Assembly (NCBI GenBank): GCA_045105475.1
Contig: JBGCDP010000063.1
Coordinates: 38,392 to 102,391, forward strand
Direction: 5' to 3'
DNA length: 64,000 bases
From: WTJY01 sp045105475
GTDB lineage: Bacteria; Chloroflexota; Anaerolineae; Promineifilales; Promineifilaceae
Shown: one piece after another, positions 17,436 to 27,401 of the stretch
Position numbering within the stretch: position 1 is the first letter of the stretch
How the letters are laid out: every line of letters begins with the position of its first letter
The notes under the pieces: model-generated
Told to the model about the DNA's origin: nothing
Seen by the model: the letters and a program-made list of their open reading frames with translations, nothing else
The model's database searches: none
Program-made: the position numbers and the translations under genes

Positions 17436-20400
17436 ATGAGCGATCCATCTGAGGAACAACCAAAAAACGAAGAACAATCAACGGCCGACGATCAGCTAGA
17501 ACAGCCAGAATCTCAAGGCGCTTCGACTGAGCCACGCGAAGATAATAAGCCGATGTCAGTTATTGATCTGATCCAAGCAGCGAAAGGTGGCGAGACATCT
17601 GAATCTGAAGATGAAAGTTCAGATGAACCAGAAGTTGCTGAGCCATCGTCTTTACCTGGGCCGATTATCAATCTCTCTAATCCGCCTGATGATTATGATG
17701 CAACAGGCTCGTTAGAGGTTGAGATCCCTGATCAAATTGAGCGTTCATATGTGCCGCCACCGCTGTATTCGCCAGAATTAAAACCGAAAACACGGCCGAC
17801 TATTGAAGATCAAGATGCAACTGTCGTTTCGCCAGATGTCGCCTATCCGGGTGAAACAAAACTCGAAAAAGATCTGCCACAATTTCCAAAATCGGCCGAA
17901 GTCGCCAATCGGCAAACGGCTCAACCTCAACGCAATCAAGATGAGGATGCCACCCAACCCTATGTTCCGGCCGATGCTGAACGATTTCGGCCGCAAACAC
18001 CATCATCTGCTGTCCCGAGCTCAAGCCCAACGAGAAGTCGGCCTGTACGTGACATTGATGATGACACGACCCAGCCTGTTAAGCTCCCGACTCAGCCTGT
18101 TCGTGAAACACCTCAGCGAGGGACCACGGCACGCAGTCGCCCACAGCGCGATTCTGCCAAAAATCGGCCGCAATCAAGCTACTATCAAAAACCACCCCAA
18201 CAATTGCCTCCCAGGCCCAGACGTGAACCTGCTCGTGCACCAACCACACGCAGCGCAGTTCCCCAGAGTTCCCAAAATTTTAGAGAGTCAATCCCTCAGC
18301 CTCGCGACACACGCCGGGCCAGAGGCGGCTGTATGCGTCGCTTTGTCATTTGGTCTGTGTTACTCACCATTATCGGCTTCTCGCTCAGTGTCATCGGCCT
18401 CAGCGCTGGGTACATCTATGTTGCACGTGATTTACCTTCTCCAAATGATCTAAAAGCCAAAGCGAGTACGTTTGAGACAGGCTACATCCTTGATCGTAAC
18501 GGGAACCCGCTTTACCAATACACAGATCCAAACGAAGGGAATCGAACCTTCGTCAAGCTCGACCAAATCGCCGATGTGCTTGAAGAAGCAACAATTGCAA
18601 CCGAAGATGCCCGCTTTTACACCAATCCCGGTTTTGACCCTATCGGGATTATGCGTGCGATTTTGCAAGCTTATCAAGAAGGGGCTTTTGTTTCAGGGGC
18701 CAGTACGATTACTCAGCAGGTCGCTCGCGCTCTGCTTTTAGATGAAGAAGAGCGTAGTCAACGCACGTTTTCACGCAAAGTGCGTGAAATCATTTTGGCC
18801 GCTGAGCTAAATCGCCGTTGGTCAAAAGAAGATATTTTAGAGCTGTATCTCAACGAAATTAATTATGGCAACCGAGCCTATGGCATCGAAGCAGCGGCCG
18901 CCACTTATTTCAACAAATCGGCGGCCGACTTAACGCTGGCCGAAGCTGCCATTCTTGCCGGATTGCCACAGGCTCCCGCCCTCTGGGACCCATACACCGC
19001 GCCGGACAAAGCGATCGGCCGAATGTCTGAAGTGTTGACGCTAATGGTCAACGAGCAGTATGTCAGTCAAGCAGACGCTCAGGCCGCCATTGACGGGATG
19101 GCCGTTCGCGTTTATGAAATGACGCCACCACGGGTCACAATCAAACACCCTCATGCCGTATTCTATGTGCTGTCACAGCTCGAAGAATCGATCGGTGCCC
19201 AATCTATCTACGGTGCAGGCTTACGCGTATACACCACGATTGATCCTGAAATGCAGCAAATAGCTGAGCAGGTCATTACTGACAACCGTGGTAATTTCAA
19301 TGCGTTTGGCGCAAATAATGCTTCACTTGTTGCGATTAATCCACAGAACGGTCAAGTTATGGCGATGGTCGGCAGTGCCGACTTCAATGATGAAGCGATT
19401 AGTGGGCAAGTCAATATGGCTGTCAGTGCCCGCCAACCAGGCTCATCGATTAAGCCATTTGTCTATTTAGCCGCTATGCAAGAGGGCTGGAATCCAGCCA
19501 CGCTGATATGGGACATTCCAACTCAGTTTCCCGACACACCTAATCCACCATACGCACCTAAAAACTATGACGATCAGTTTCATGGGCCTCTGCTACTCCG
19601 TCAATCCTTAGGCAATTCGTATAACGTAACGGCCGTCAAAGCGCTTGAATACGTCGGCACATGCAAATTTATCGAATTTGCACGCAATCGGTTCCAACTG
19701 CTCAGCCTTGATAATGCAGGCTGTATAGAAACGGGGCGGCCGACCAACTACGGCTTAGCTTTAGCCTTAGGTGGCGGTGAAATCACACCGATGGAAATGG
19801 TGACCGCCTATTCCACATTAGCCAATCAAGGAAATCAGATTCAGCCATACACGATTCAACGCATCGAGAATAGTGCGGGTGAAATTCTATTTGAACGTGA
19901 GACAGCACCGACAGTTACAGTGATCTCATCTCAAAACGTCCACCTAATCACAGACATTTTGTCTGACAATAACGCACGGCAGCCATCTTTTGGCCTCAAC
20001 AACAACCTAGTCATTCCAGGCCATGCGGTTGCGGCAAAAACAGGCACCTCAGGCTCTGACAGATTTGATGTACGTGATGGTTGGACCATCGGCTATACGC
20101 CCAATTTAGCGGCCGGGGTTTGGGTTGGCAACACCGATAACTCACCAGTAGCCGAAGGGGGCAGCGGCTACGCGATGGCTTCTCCGATCTGGAACAGTTT
20201 TATGAATCAAGTACTGGCCACACAGCAGCCGGTCGGCTTCGCTCGCCCAGAAGGGATTGTAGAACTCGAAATCTGCGCTCGGTCTGGTGCTGTGCCAAGT
20301 GATTCTTGTCCAGAACGCAAACGAGAGCTGTTCAACAGCACAAATCCACCTTTGGGTGCTGAAAACGACTTTCTACAGCGGGTGCCAATCGATTTATGGA

Positions 20401-21185
20401 CCGGCTTACGCGCTAGCCCAGCCTGTGGTGAAAGTGTTTATGAAGCGAGTTTTATCAACTTGCAGGTGAACAGCCAGCCAGAAGTTGTCTCTCGTGAAGA
20501 GCAGGCGATTTTGACATGGATCCAAAATACGGCTAGCGGCCAAAGCTGGGCGGCCGCGCAAAATCTGGTGCTTCCGTCAGGTGGCAGTTTGGCCCTCCCA
20601 CCCTCACTAACCTGTGACGGCACGACACCACGGCCGATTTATAGCATCGTTCAGCCAGCCCCAGGGCAAGAGCTACAGGGTGTGGTTGATATCATCGGTG
20701 AAGCGCGTGGCCCCGGCGTCGTTGGCTATCGCATTGACTATGGCTTGACGCATAATCCGGAAGGATGGGCGACGCTGACTGAAGTACGTGAAGATCGTAC
20801 GGGGGCGAGCAATGTGCTTATGCGCCTAGATACTTCAACGATTCCCTCAGGGCCATTTACCCTACGACTCACGCTTATCGGCCCAGATAACCCATATACG
20901 GCCGAAACTGACAACGTGATCTTGGAAACACAAATCTTATTGAGCGTCGCAGAACCCACGCCAACGCCGACGCCCACAGCAACCAATACCCCCACGGCGA
21001 CACCCACGCCCACGAATACAGCAACGCCGACCCTAACACCACTGCCAACTGAGACATCAATCCCCCCAACAATAGCTCCGCCGCCAACGGAAGACCCGGC
21101 CCTAGCGACGGTTGCCGCCCCGACGGAACTTCCGACTCAAGTTCCACCTGAACGGCCGGGCGAAACACCAACGCCTGAAGAATAA
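17436..21185 (+). CDS. Class A penicillin-binding protein (bifunctional transglycosylase/transpeptidase)
   Basis: A 1,249-residue protein, longer than the usual 700-900. About 300 disordered cytoplasmic residues precede one membrane helix (about 303-325). The GT51 glycosyltransferase domain (TEDARFYTNPGFDPIG near 388, ASTITQQVARAL, ILELYLNEINYG) comes next, then the transpeptidase with SSIK near 670, a SxN motif in LGNSYNVTA and KTG near 867. The tail is a Pro/Thr-rich low-complexity segment. It builds and crosslinks peptidoglycan at the outer membrane face. The cytoplasmic part carries three repeats of an acidic-Asp-Thr motif. A GT4 gene follows after 5 nt. Confidence 0.93.
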   Translation: MSDPSEEQPKNEEQSTADDQLEQPESQGASTEPREDNKPMSVIDLIQAAKGGETSESEDESSDEPEVAEPSSLPGPIINLSNPPDDYDATGSLEVEIPDQIERSYVPPPLYSPELKPKTRPTIEDQDATVVSPDVAYPGETKLEKDLPQFPKSAEVANRQTAQPQRNQDEDATQPYVPADAERFRPQTPSSAVPSSSPTRSRPVRDIDDDTTQPVKLPTQPVRETPQRGTTARSRPQRDSAKNRPQSSYYQKPPQQLPPRPRREPARAPTTRSAVPQSSQNFRESIPQPRDTRRARGGCMRRFVIWSVLLTIIGFSLSVIGLSAGYIYVARDLPSPNDLKAKASTFETGYILDRNGNPLYQYTDPNEGNRTFVKLDQIADVLEEATIATEDARFYTNPGFDPIGIMRAILQAYQEGAFVSGASTITQQVARALLLDEEERSQRTFSRKVREIILAAELNRRWSKEDILELYLNEINYGNRAYGIEAAAATYFNKSAADLTLAEAAILAGLPQAPALWDPYTAPDKAIGRMSEVLTLMVNEQYVSQADAQAAIDGMAVRVYEMTPPRVTIKHPHAVFYVLSQLEESIGAQSIYGAGLRVYTTIDPEMQQIAEQVITDNRGNFNAFGANNASLVAINPQNGQVMAMVGSADFNDEAISGQVNMAVSARQPGSSIKPFVYLAAMQEGWNPATLIWDIPTQFPDTPNPPYAPKNYDDQFHGPLLLRQSLGNSYNVTAVKALEYVGTCKFIEFARNRFQLLSLDNAGCIETGRPTNYGLALALGGGEITPMEMVTAYSTLANQGNQIQPYTIQRIENSAGEILFERETAPTVTVISSQNVHLITDILSDNNARQPSFGLNNNLVIPGHAVAAKTGTSGSDRFDVRDGWTIGYTPNLAAGVWVGNTDNSPVAEGGSGYAMASPIWNSFMNQVLATQQPVGFARPEGIVELEICARSGAVPSDSCPERKRELFNSTNPPLGAENDFLQRVPIDLWTGLRASPACGESVYEASFINLQVNSQPEVVSREEQAILTWIQNTASGQSWAAAQNLVLPSGGSLALPPSLTCDGTTPRPIYSIVQPAPGQELQGVVDIIGEARGPGVVGYRIDYGLTHNPEGWATLTEVREDRTGASNVLMRLDTSTIPSGPFTLRLTLIGPDNPYTAETDNVILETQILLSVAEPTPTPTPTATNTPTATPTPTNTATPTLTPLPTETSIPPTIAPPPTEDPALATVAAPTELPTQVPPERPGETPTPEE

Positions 21186-21190
21186 GCTTT

Positions 21191-22375
21191 ATGCGAATTG
21201 TGATGGTCGGCCCATTTGGATTTCATCCGAATAAAACGATGCGCTCACGTGCGCTGGGATTTGCGCGTGAGCTGATCAAGGCCGGGCACCCTGTAAAGAT
21301 GATTATGCCCCCTTGGCAGACGGCGGGTGAAGCAAACACAAGCTGGCTTGAAGATGGGGTCGAAATCGAATATGTGTCGCTCTCTGGCGGAATTATTCCG
21401 ACAGTCGGCCGAATGGTACGCTCAACCCGCCAGTTCAAACCAGATGCCGTGATAGGGTTCAAACCAAAAGCTTACAGCGGTCTAACAATGCTCTGGCTTT
21501 GGGCTACCCGCTGGGGCAGCTCAAAACCGCTTTTAGTAACCGATACTGACGACTGGGAAGGCTGGGGAGGCTGGAACGACATTGCTGATTATTCAACAAT
21601 TCAAAAGTATTTTTTCGCATGGCAAGAAAAATGGGGCCTGCGCCATTGTGACCTGCTAACCTATGCGAGTAGGGAGTTAGGCAACCGAGCCCTTAGTTTA
21701 GGAATCACTGAAGATCAAACCCTTTACCTTCCAAATGGGCCAGGCATCCAAACAGAGATTATCAGCAGCAATCTGGTCAGGATAAAGCGTCAGGAATTGG
21801 GTTTAGAAGATCGCCCTACGCTGTTGCTATACAGTCGCCTCTTTGAATTCGACACCGGCAGGTTAACGGTTATCCTGCAAAAAGTAGTAGCCAAAGTACC
21901 GAACTTAGCGATATTAGCGGTGGGAGCGGGATTGTTTGCGGAACAGGCGGCCGATTTCCGCATAGAGTTAGAAACTGCGGGGCTTTTGGACCATATTATA
22001 GATACAGGCTGGTTAGATGAAGACGAGCTCCCGCACACGCTGACTATGGCTGATGTTGGGCTTTACCTAATGGATGATACGCTCCTCAATCGCACAAAGT
22101 GCCCGGTTAAATTAGCCGATATGGTTGCGCTAGGCTTGCCTATAGCGGCCGAATCAGTGGGTGAAGTGACGCTATATGTAGAAGATGGGGTAAACGGGTT
22201 TTTGTGCCGGTCTGGCGATGTTGACTCAACCGCCTTTGCAATTGTGAATCTGCTCAAAAACAAAACGATGGCTCAACAGTTGGGACAAGCAGGCAGAGAA
22301 CGCCACCAACAGCTATTTGCTTGGACAGCAACCACCCAAAAACTGATCAAGCAGCTTGAAGCTGCTAGCATTTAA
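21191..22375 (+). CDS. GT4-family glycosyltransferase
   Basis: A 394-residue GT-B glycosyltransferase, starting MRIVMVGPFGFHPNKTMRSR, with a C-terminal nucleotide-sugar domain (LLLYSRLFEFDTGRLT, LADMVALGLPIAAESVGEVT). The conserved KLADMVALGLPI region replaces the usual E-rich GT4 motif, so it is a divergent member. It begins 5 nt after the penicillin-binding protein and is surely co-transcribed, suggesting a role in envelope glycan or wall-linked polymer synthesis. Substrate unknown. Confidence 0.82.
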   Translation: MRIVMVGPFGFHPNKTMRSRALGFARELIKAGHPVKMIMPPWQTAGEANTSWLEDGVEIEYVSLSGGIIPTVGRMVRSTRQFKPDAVIGFKPKAYSGLTMLWLWATRWGSSKPLLVTDTDDWEGWGGWNDIADYSTIQKYFFAWQEKWGLRHCDLLTYASRELGNRALSLGITEDQTLYLPNGPGIQTEIISSNLVRIKRQELGLEDRPTLLLYSRLFEFDTGRLTVILQKVVAKVPNLAILAVGAGLFAEQAADFRIELETAGLLDHIIDTGWLDEDELPHTLTMADVGLYLMDDTLLNRTKCPVKLADMVALGLPIAAESVGEVTLYVEDGVNGFLCRSGDVDSTAFAIVNLLKNKTMAQQLGQAGRERHQQLFAWTATTQKLIKQLEAASI

Positions 22376-22399
22376 CCCTAGCCTTAGCCACTAAAAACA

Positions 22400-22439
22400 A
22401 AAAAGCCCATCTGGTCGATTATGACCAGATGGGCTTTTT
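22400..22439. terminator. Bidirectional rho-independent terminator
   Basis: AAAAAGCCCATCTGGTC and its exact complement flank a 6-nt loop, giving A- and T-runs on both strands. It lies between convergent genes and should stop transcription from both sides. Confidence 0.95.
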
Positions 22440-22463
22440 AATTTGTTTGTTTATAAGAATGAC

Positions 22464-23645
22464 CTAGTCAAATTCAAACGGCTCATCGCCACCACTAGCA
22501 TCGTTCTTCGCCCAAGCTGACATTTCAACTGAAAGCCGCTCGAAGTAGCTGCTTTCTGGCAATTCTGGATTGGTGCCATATTCAAGCTCTGTGATGCGGG
22601 CATTAATGATGAGAGATGCCGTTTCTAAAACGATCACTTCATCAGGCTGAACCATAACCGGCTCACCTTTTGGCTCGAGCTTGGCCCGAACAGCCTCATC
22701 CATCCAAATGTGCTCACTCATAGCAACTTTGGTAATGGTGCGAATATCGTTCTTATCAAATAGCCAGACTTCAAGCGCACTAACAGCCCGATTGGAGCCG
22801 GTGCCCATTGTTTCAGAAATACCGACACCACATTCACCAAGGAATTCGCCATTTGCGTTTTCAATGCTAAATGAATCGTCGTATGAATCTTGCCCATAGC
22901 TATAGCTGGTGCGATAGGTAGAAATCGGGATGATGCCACCCTCACTACCATCTTCGGAGCTATCTACATCAAAGCCAGCCGGGGCTTCCATTGTGCTTGT
23001 ATCAACTTTGGTCGCCGCGGATGAACCACGTCCACCTGGAGGATCAACCGGATAAAGGCTGTCATCATCATAGTCGCTAGAATCGCGATTCCATAGCCAC
23101 CAAAATGCTGCAACTAGCAAGCCCAGCATAATGAGCCAACCCAATGCTCTGGCCCAACGGCCGATACTACTTGGTGCTTCTACTTCTGGTGCACCGGGGA
23201 CTTGAGCCGATGTATCAACACCTGCACCGCCTCTAATTTGATCACAATTCCCTTGACCTAGTACTTCGACGAGGCTGCGAATGCGCGCTTCCGAAGCAGG
23301 GCTTGGCAAAACAATCATATTACCCGCGCTATCAGTTGAACCGCCTGCGGCACGATCAGCAGAAGCACAGACAGCCAGACCTACATCTTCCCACCCATCG
23401 GCATCTAAAGCGGCTCGGGCAGCTTCAGGGCTTATTTGGCTCATAGCGTACTGATCAGCCAAACCACGAATATAATATTGCTGGTAGTCGACAGAACGTA
23501 GATCACCGGGTGAGGCATCGAAATAATTAACTGGTGTCAATATCCAACCAAAAAGAACCAGCCCGATAAAAAAGCCAACAATACCGGTGATGATTGGCAT
23601 CAGATTCAGGTTTTTAATAACCGCCCTAACCATGCTTATATCCAT
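22464..23645 (-). CDS. Unknown membrane protein with two transmembrane helices
   Basis: A 393-residue protein that I do not recognise. One helix lies near residues 15-37 and a second near 163-185 (LGWLIMLGLLVAAFWWLWN). Between them is an extracytoplasmic segment of about 120 residues with the pair of Cys in VCASA and GNCDQI. After the second helix comes an acidic, Ser/Gly-rich linker and a soluble domain (FSIENANGEFLGECGVGISE, then EVWLFDKNDIRTITKVAMSEH) that looks folded. The start codon's context is weak. It is convergent to the GT4 gene and divergent from argF. Function open. Confidence 0.7.
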   Translation of the reverse strand: MDISMVRAVIKNLNLMPIITGIVGFFIGLVLFGWILTPVNYFDASPGDLRSVDYQQYYIRGLADQYAMSQISPEAARAALDADGWEDVGLAVCASADRAAGGSTDSAGNMIVLPSPASEARIRSLVEVLGQGNCDQIRGGAGVDTSAQVPGAPEVEAPSSIGRWARALGWLIMLGLLVAAFWWLWNRDSSDYDDDSLYPVDPPGGRGSSAATKVDTSTMEAPAGFDVDSSEDGSEGGIIPISTYRTSYSYGQDSYDDSFSIENANGEFLGECGVGISETMGTGSNRAVSALEVWLFDKNDIRTITKVAMSEHIWMDEAVRAKLEPKGEPVMVQPDEVIVLETASLIINARITELEYGTNPELPESSYFERLSVEMSAWAKNDASGGDEPFEFD

Positions 23646-23961
23646 AATGAACTATCCTATTCTGTGGATTTCCAACCCGTTTTGGGATTGCTTACCCTCG
23701 TAAAATTTTAATTTCTCCCTCAGAAACTTGTGAATTTATGTTACCATAATATTTTTTTACCAACAACAAAAGTCACCCCCAGTTGGTAACAATTTGAGCC
23801 GACTTGCATCAAAAACTTTGTTTTGGCCAAACTATATTGTATTAGCACCTCAGAATATGTTTATAAGAAGGGCGGTTGGTATACTTAAGTGCTTATATAA
23901 GAACAGACAAAGGGTTCAATTTGGGATTTGATATCCGCTGTGACAAGAGTAAGTAAATGAG
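23646..23961. other. Divergent intergenic region upstream of argF
   Basis: 316 bases. It contains GGTATACTTAAGTGCTTAT (about 23878-23896), which shares ATACTTAAGTGCT with the leader of the 7196 gene and may be a promoter element. No arginine-repressor box or RNA gene is recognisable. Confidence 0.35.
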
Positions 23962-24876
23962 ATGCAACACTTTTTAAATTTAACCGATTTAAGCTCTAGC
24001 GATGTGATGGGGTTATTGGAGCTGGCTGTAGAATTGAAACGCGAACTAAAGGCAGGTGGAAATCGGCCGATATTAAAAGGAAAGCAGTTAGCGATGGTTT
24101 TTCAGAAGCCATCATTACGAACTCGCACCTCGTTTGAGATTGGGATGGTGCATTTAGGTGGCTACGCACTTAGCCTCTCTCCGGCCGAAGTTAAAATGGG
24201 TGAACGTGAAAGCCCCGCTGATGTGGCACGGGTACTCTCAGGATATGTGCATGGGATCATGGCCCGTGTCATTTCACATGATGACGTCGTTGAATTAGCC
24301 GAATATGCGTCCATTCCGGTGATTAATGGATTGTCAGACTATAATCATCCGGTACAAACAATGGCCGACTTGCTCACAATGTATGAGCAGTTTGGCAAAT
24401 TAGACGGCTTAAAATTAACTTATGTTGGCGACGGAAATAATGTAGCCCGCTCTCTCATGTTTGGGGCGATGCAAACCGGTATCAACTTTACAATCGCGTC
24501 TCCGGCCGGGTTCATGCTAGACGAAGAAGATTTTGATACGGCCGATCGCCTAAAATCTGGCTCAGCATCACTCCAGTCAATGATCGATCCAAAAAGAGCG
24601 GTTGCAGATGCAGATGTCATCTATACTGATGTGTGGACAAGCATGGGACAAGAAGCTGAACGCGAGCACAGGCTCGAGGTTTTTCCACCGTATCAAATCA
24701 ATGAACAGCTACTAGCGGCCGCCCACTCCAAAACAATTGCGATGCACTGTCTACCCGCACACCGTGGAGAGGAAATTAGTGCAGCAGTAGCAGATGGCTC
24801 CCGGGCCGTTATTTTCGAGCAAGCTGAAAATCGAATGCATGCTCAAAAGGCTATTCTGGCCCAACTTATGGGTTAG
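23962..24876 (+). CDS. argF: Ornithine carbamoyltransferase
   Basis: A 304-residue cytoplasmic enzyme that makes citrulline from ornithine and carbamoyl phosphate in arginine synthesis. The carbamoyl-phosphate loop reads KPSLRTRTSFE (the family's S-x-R-T-R), HPVQ is present in YNHPVQTMADLLT, the ornithine-side motif is near SMGQE, and the C-terminal MHCLPAHRGEE carries the catalytic Cys. Length is normal. It stands alone, with no other arg genes nearby. Another ATG lies 4 nt upstream in a different frame. Confidence 0.93.
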   Translation: MQHFLNLTDLSSSDVMGLLELAVELKRELKAGGNRPILKGKQLAMVFQKPSLRTRTSFEIGMVHLGGYALSLSPAEVKMGERESPADVARVLSGYVHGIMARVISHDDVVELAEYASIPVINGLSDYNHPVQTMADLLTMYEQFGKLDGLKLTYVGDGNNVARSLMFGAMQTGINFTIASPAGFMLDEEDFDTADRLKSGSASLQSMIDPKRAVADADVIYTDVWTSMGQEAEREHRLEVFPPYQINEQLLAAAHSKTIAMHCLPAHRGEEISAAVADGSRAVIFEQAENRMHAQKAILAQLMG

Positions 24877-24996
24877 GATTATAAATGACTAACAGGTTAT
24901 AGGCTGTCAGCACTATTTACTATATTATCGAGATATTTGACCTTCAGTTAATAGTCGCTAAATTGTATCTTTAGAAAATCAAACTTTATCAAAAAC

Positions 24997-25059
24997 AAGG
25001 TGGCAAAAATGGCTCAAGATGGGCCACCCCGCCAAAGGCAGTTCAGTCTCAAGCCTTAA
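24997..25059 (+). promoter_or_regulatory. Strong ribosome binding site with short 16-codon frame overlapping the TPR gene start
   Basis: AAGGTGG (24997-25003) sits 5 nt before an ATG at 25009, the best initiation site in this region. That ATG opens MAQDGPPRQRQFSLKP and then meets TAA at 25057, while the long TPR frame is +1 to it. Either this is a leader peptide, or the TPR gene really starts here and a +1 shift (programmed, or an inserted base) joins the frames at CCT-TAA. Confidence 0.5.
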
Positions 25060-27319
25060 CTTTGGAACGCCAATCATTATGTCTCAGCAGCAAGGATCAG
25101 CAGAAACACGTGGACACTCATTAATTTGGGAGCAAAAATGGGATGAAGCTCTCAAGGAATTTGAAGTTGCTTTAACTGAGAGCCCAGAGAACCCGACTAT
25201 TCATGATGGTATCGCCACAGCAAAAAGAGAGCTGGGTGATAATAAGGGAGCATTGGTGCATTTTGAAAAAGCGGCCGAGCTCACAGATCAAAACACGATT
25301 TATCTGCGTCAGGTAGCTGACCTACAGCAAAAAATGGGTGGGCTGACCGAAGCCGCCGCTACGTTCATGAAGATTGGTGAAAAGCATCTGTCACGTAAAC
25401 GTTTGGCAGATGCTATCGACAACTGGGTGCTTGCGACACGATTTAATCCTGAATTACTAGCTGCGCATGAGCGCTTGGCTAAGGTTTATGAAAATCAGGG
25501 GCGCGCCTGGCTTGCAGTCAATGAGTTCTTAGAAGTTGCCCGCATCTATGAAAATCAAGGGCAATTGAATCGTGCGTTGCGAGCTTGTGAACGGGCGATA
25601 AAGATCGACCCCCGTAATGCGGAAGCATTAACAGCCGCAGAACTGTTAAAAAGTGGTGAGCGAGCATTCCCAAACAACAGCCGTGGATACAGTGAACGTA
25701 ATCAGTCTTCAGTTAGTCGGGTGTCCGATAACTATGAAGCGCCTCAAATAGATATTCCAATGGTAACTCCGTTGGCAGAGCGTTTACAGGCGGCTCGTGA
25801 GCAACTGGCGGAAGACATCTTTTCAGCCGAAGTTGCGACAACGAGCAATGATGTCAACTTGATGGCCCTCACCTCACAGGCTTTAACAGATCAAACCCAA
25901 GGCAATAATCAAGAAGCGATTGACAGCTTTGTCAAAGTAATGGACATGGGGCTACGCACTCCGGCCATCTTGTTTATTTTGGCTCACCTGTATCAATGCA
26001 TGAATCGTTTTGGTGAGGCAATCCCCCTTCTCAGCGAAATAGATGGGCATCCGGATTATGAACTCGTACGCCTTTACAGCGCCGGTGAATGCTTACGTGG
26101 CTTAGGCCATATTGATAAAGCGATTAAATATTATATCGATGCGCTGATGTTCCTCGATCTACCAACGGTTTCGGCCGACAAACGAGAAAGACTCACGCAG
26201 CAGTATGTTGAACTGCTTGAAAACCTAACGGCTGAAGCGGCGGTAGATCAAGCGACTTCGTTTGCTTTATCTTTCGGCCGGTTTTTACAGCCTGAGAAAT
26301 GGCAGGAAGCTGTACTAGATGCCCGTCGACGGCTAGATCGCCTATCGGCCGAACCTGGGTCCATGATTTTGGGAGATATTCTAAATGCTGGCTCTTCTCG
26401 CATTCTTGAGTCCCTTCAATTGGCGCAAGAACATGCCGCACAAGGGCTTTTTAATTCCGCTATCGAAGAAGTCTATCGAGCTATTGAAGTGAGTGCTGGC
26501 TATCTACCGGCTCATGTCCAGATGGCTGAACTATTGGTTTCACAAAACAAACTCCCTCAAGCTGCTAAAAAATTCCAAGTCATCGGCAGCACCTTTTTAG
26601 TGCGTGGTGACAAGATGGGTGCGATTGGCGCCTACCAGAAAGCGGCCAACGCGATGCCAATGGACTTAGACGTTCGGCAAGAGCTTGTGGACCTATTGCG
26701 CGAAGAAAACAGGAATTCAGATTTGGCCGAACAGTATTTAGCGATGGGTAATGCCTGTTATAGGATGGCTCGCTCAGATGAAGCCCGCCAATATTATGTA
26801 GAAGGGCTAAATTTAGCCCAGCGGCATGAAGTCGATGACGACGTAAAAGCGAACTTGTTACGCAATATGGGCGAAGTTGAAATGCAGCGGCTAGATTGGA
26901 AACGGGCACTGCCAATCTTTCATGAGCTAAGCCAGCTTAAGCCGGATGATACCCGTGCAGCAAAAACAGTTGTGAATTTGCTTTTTAATCTAGAAGATCG
27001 AGGCCGGGCTTTGAAACAGCTTGATCAACTGCTCGTAAAGTTAATCAATGCACGAAAAGGTAGCGAAGTTTTAAAGCTATTAGAAGATTTAATTGCTGAA
27101 CGGCCGAGTGAGCCAGGCCTTGTTGACCGCTTGGCTCGTTTGTACATCCGCCAAAAGCGAAAAGATAAAGCGATCGCACTTTTAGATCAACTGGGTGAAA
27201 AATTATTGGAGAGCGGCCGTAATAAGCTAGCGGCTCAAACGATTCAAAAAATTCTATCGTTAAAACCCCCCAATGCAGAAGCCTATCACCAGTTGCTTCA
27301 GCAGCTTAAAACCCTATAA
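25019..27319 (+). CDS. Tetratricopeptide repeat protein
   Basis: An open frame of 766 codons encoding a helical TPR protein without signal peptide or membrane helix. TPR units cover most of it (for example WDEALKEFEVALTESPENPT, GALVHFEKAAEL and, near the end, KDKAIALLDQLGEKLLESGR). A non-repeat linker lies around residues 215-265. TPR proteins act as scaffolds; the partner is unknown. The start is uncertain: ATG at 25019 has no ribosome binding site at a proper distance, ATG at 25079 is alternative, and the best site (25009) is out of frame. The c-di-AMP cyclase gene follows after about 80 nt. Confidence 0.85.
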   Translation: MGHPAKGSSVSSLNFGTPIIMSQQQGSAETRGHSLIWEQKWDEALKEFEVALTESPENPTIHDGIATAKRELGDNKGALVHFEKAAELTDQNTIYLRQVADLQQKMGGLTEAAATFMKIGEKHLSRKRLADAIDNWVLATRFNPELLAAHERLAKVYENQGRAWLAVNEFLEVARIYENQGQLNRALRACERAIKIDPRNAEALTAAELLKSGERAFPNNSRGYSERNQSSVSRVSDNYEAPQIDIPMVTPLAERLQAAREQLAEDIFSAEVATTSNDVNLMALTSQALTDQTQGNNQEAIDSFVKVMDMGLRTPAILFILAHLYQCMNRFGEAIPLLSEIDGHPDYELVRLYSAGECLRGLGHIDKAIKYYIDALMFLDLPTVSADKRERLTQQYVELLENLTAEAAVDQATSFALSFGRFLQPEKWQEAVLDARRRLDRLSAEPGSMILGDILNAGSSRILESLQLAQEHAAQGLFNSAIEEVYRAIEVSAGYLPAHVQMAELLVSQNKLPQAAKKFQVIGSTFLVRGDKMGAIGAYQKAANAMPMDLDVRQELVDLLREENRNSDLAEQYLAMGNACYRMARSDEARQYYVEGLNLAQRHEVDDDVKANLLRNMGEVEMQRLDWKRALPIFHELSQLKPDDTRAAKTVVNLLFNLEDRGRALKQLDQLLVKLINARKGSEVLKLLEDLIAERPSEPGLVDRLARLYIRQKRKDKAIALLDQLGEKLLESGRNKLAAQTIQKILSLKPPNAEAYHQLLQQLKTL

Positions 27320-27401
27320 ACAGTGTTGGAATCTTAAACCAAGCCAAACGTTTAGGGGGATACTTAAAAACTCTTATCACCCTCGTTAATTACAACCAGA
27401 A

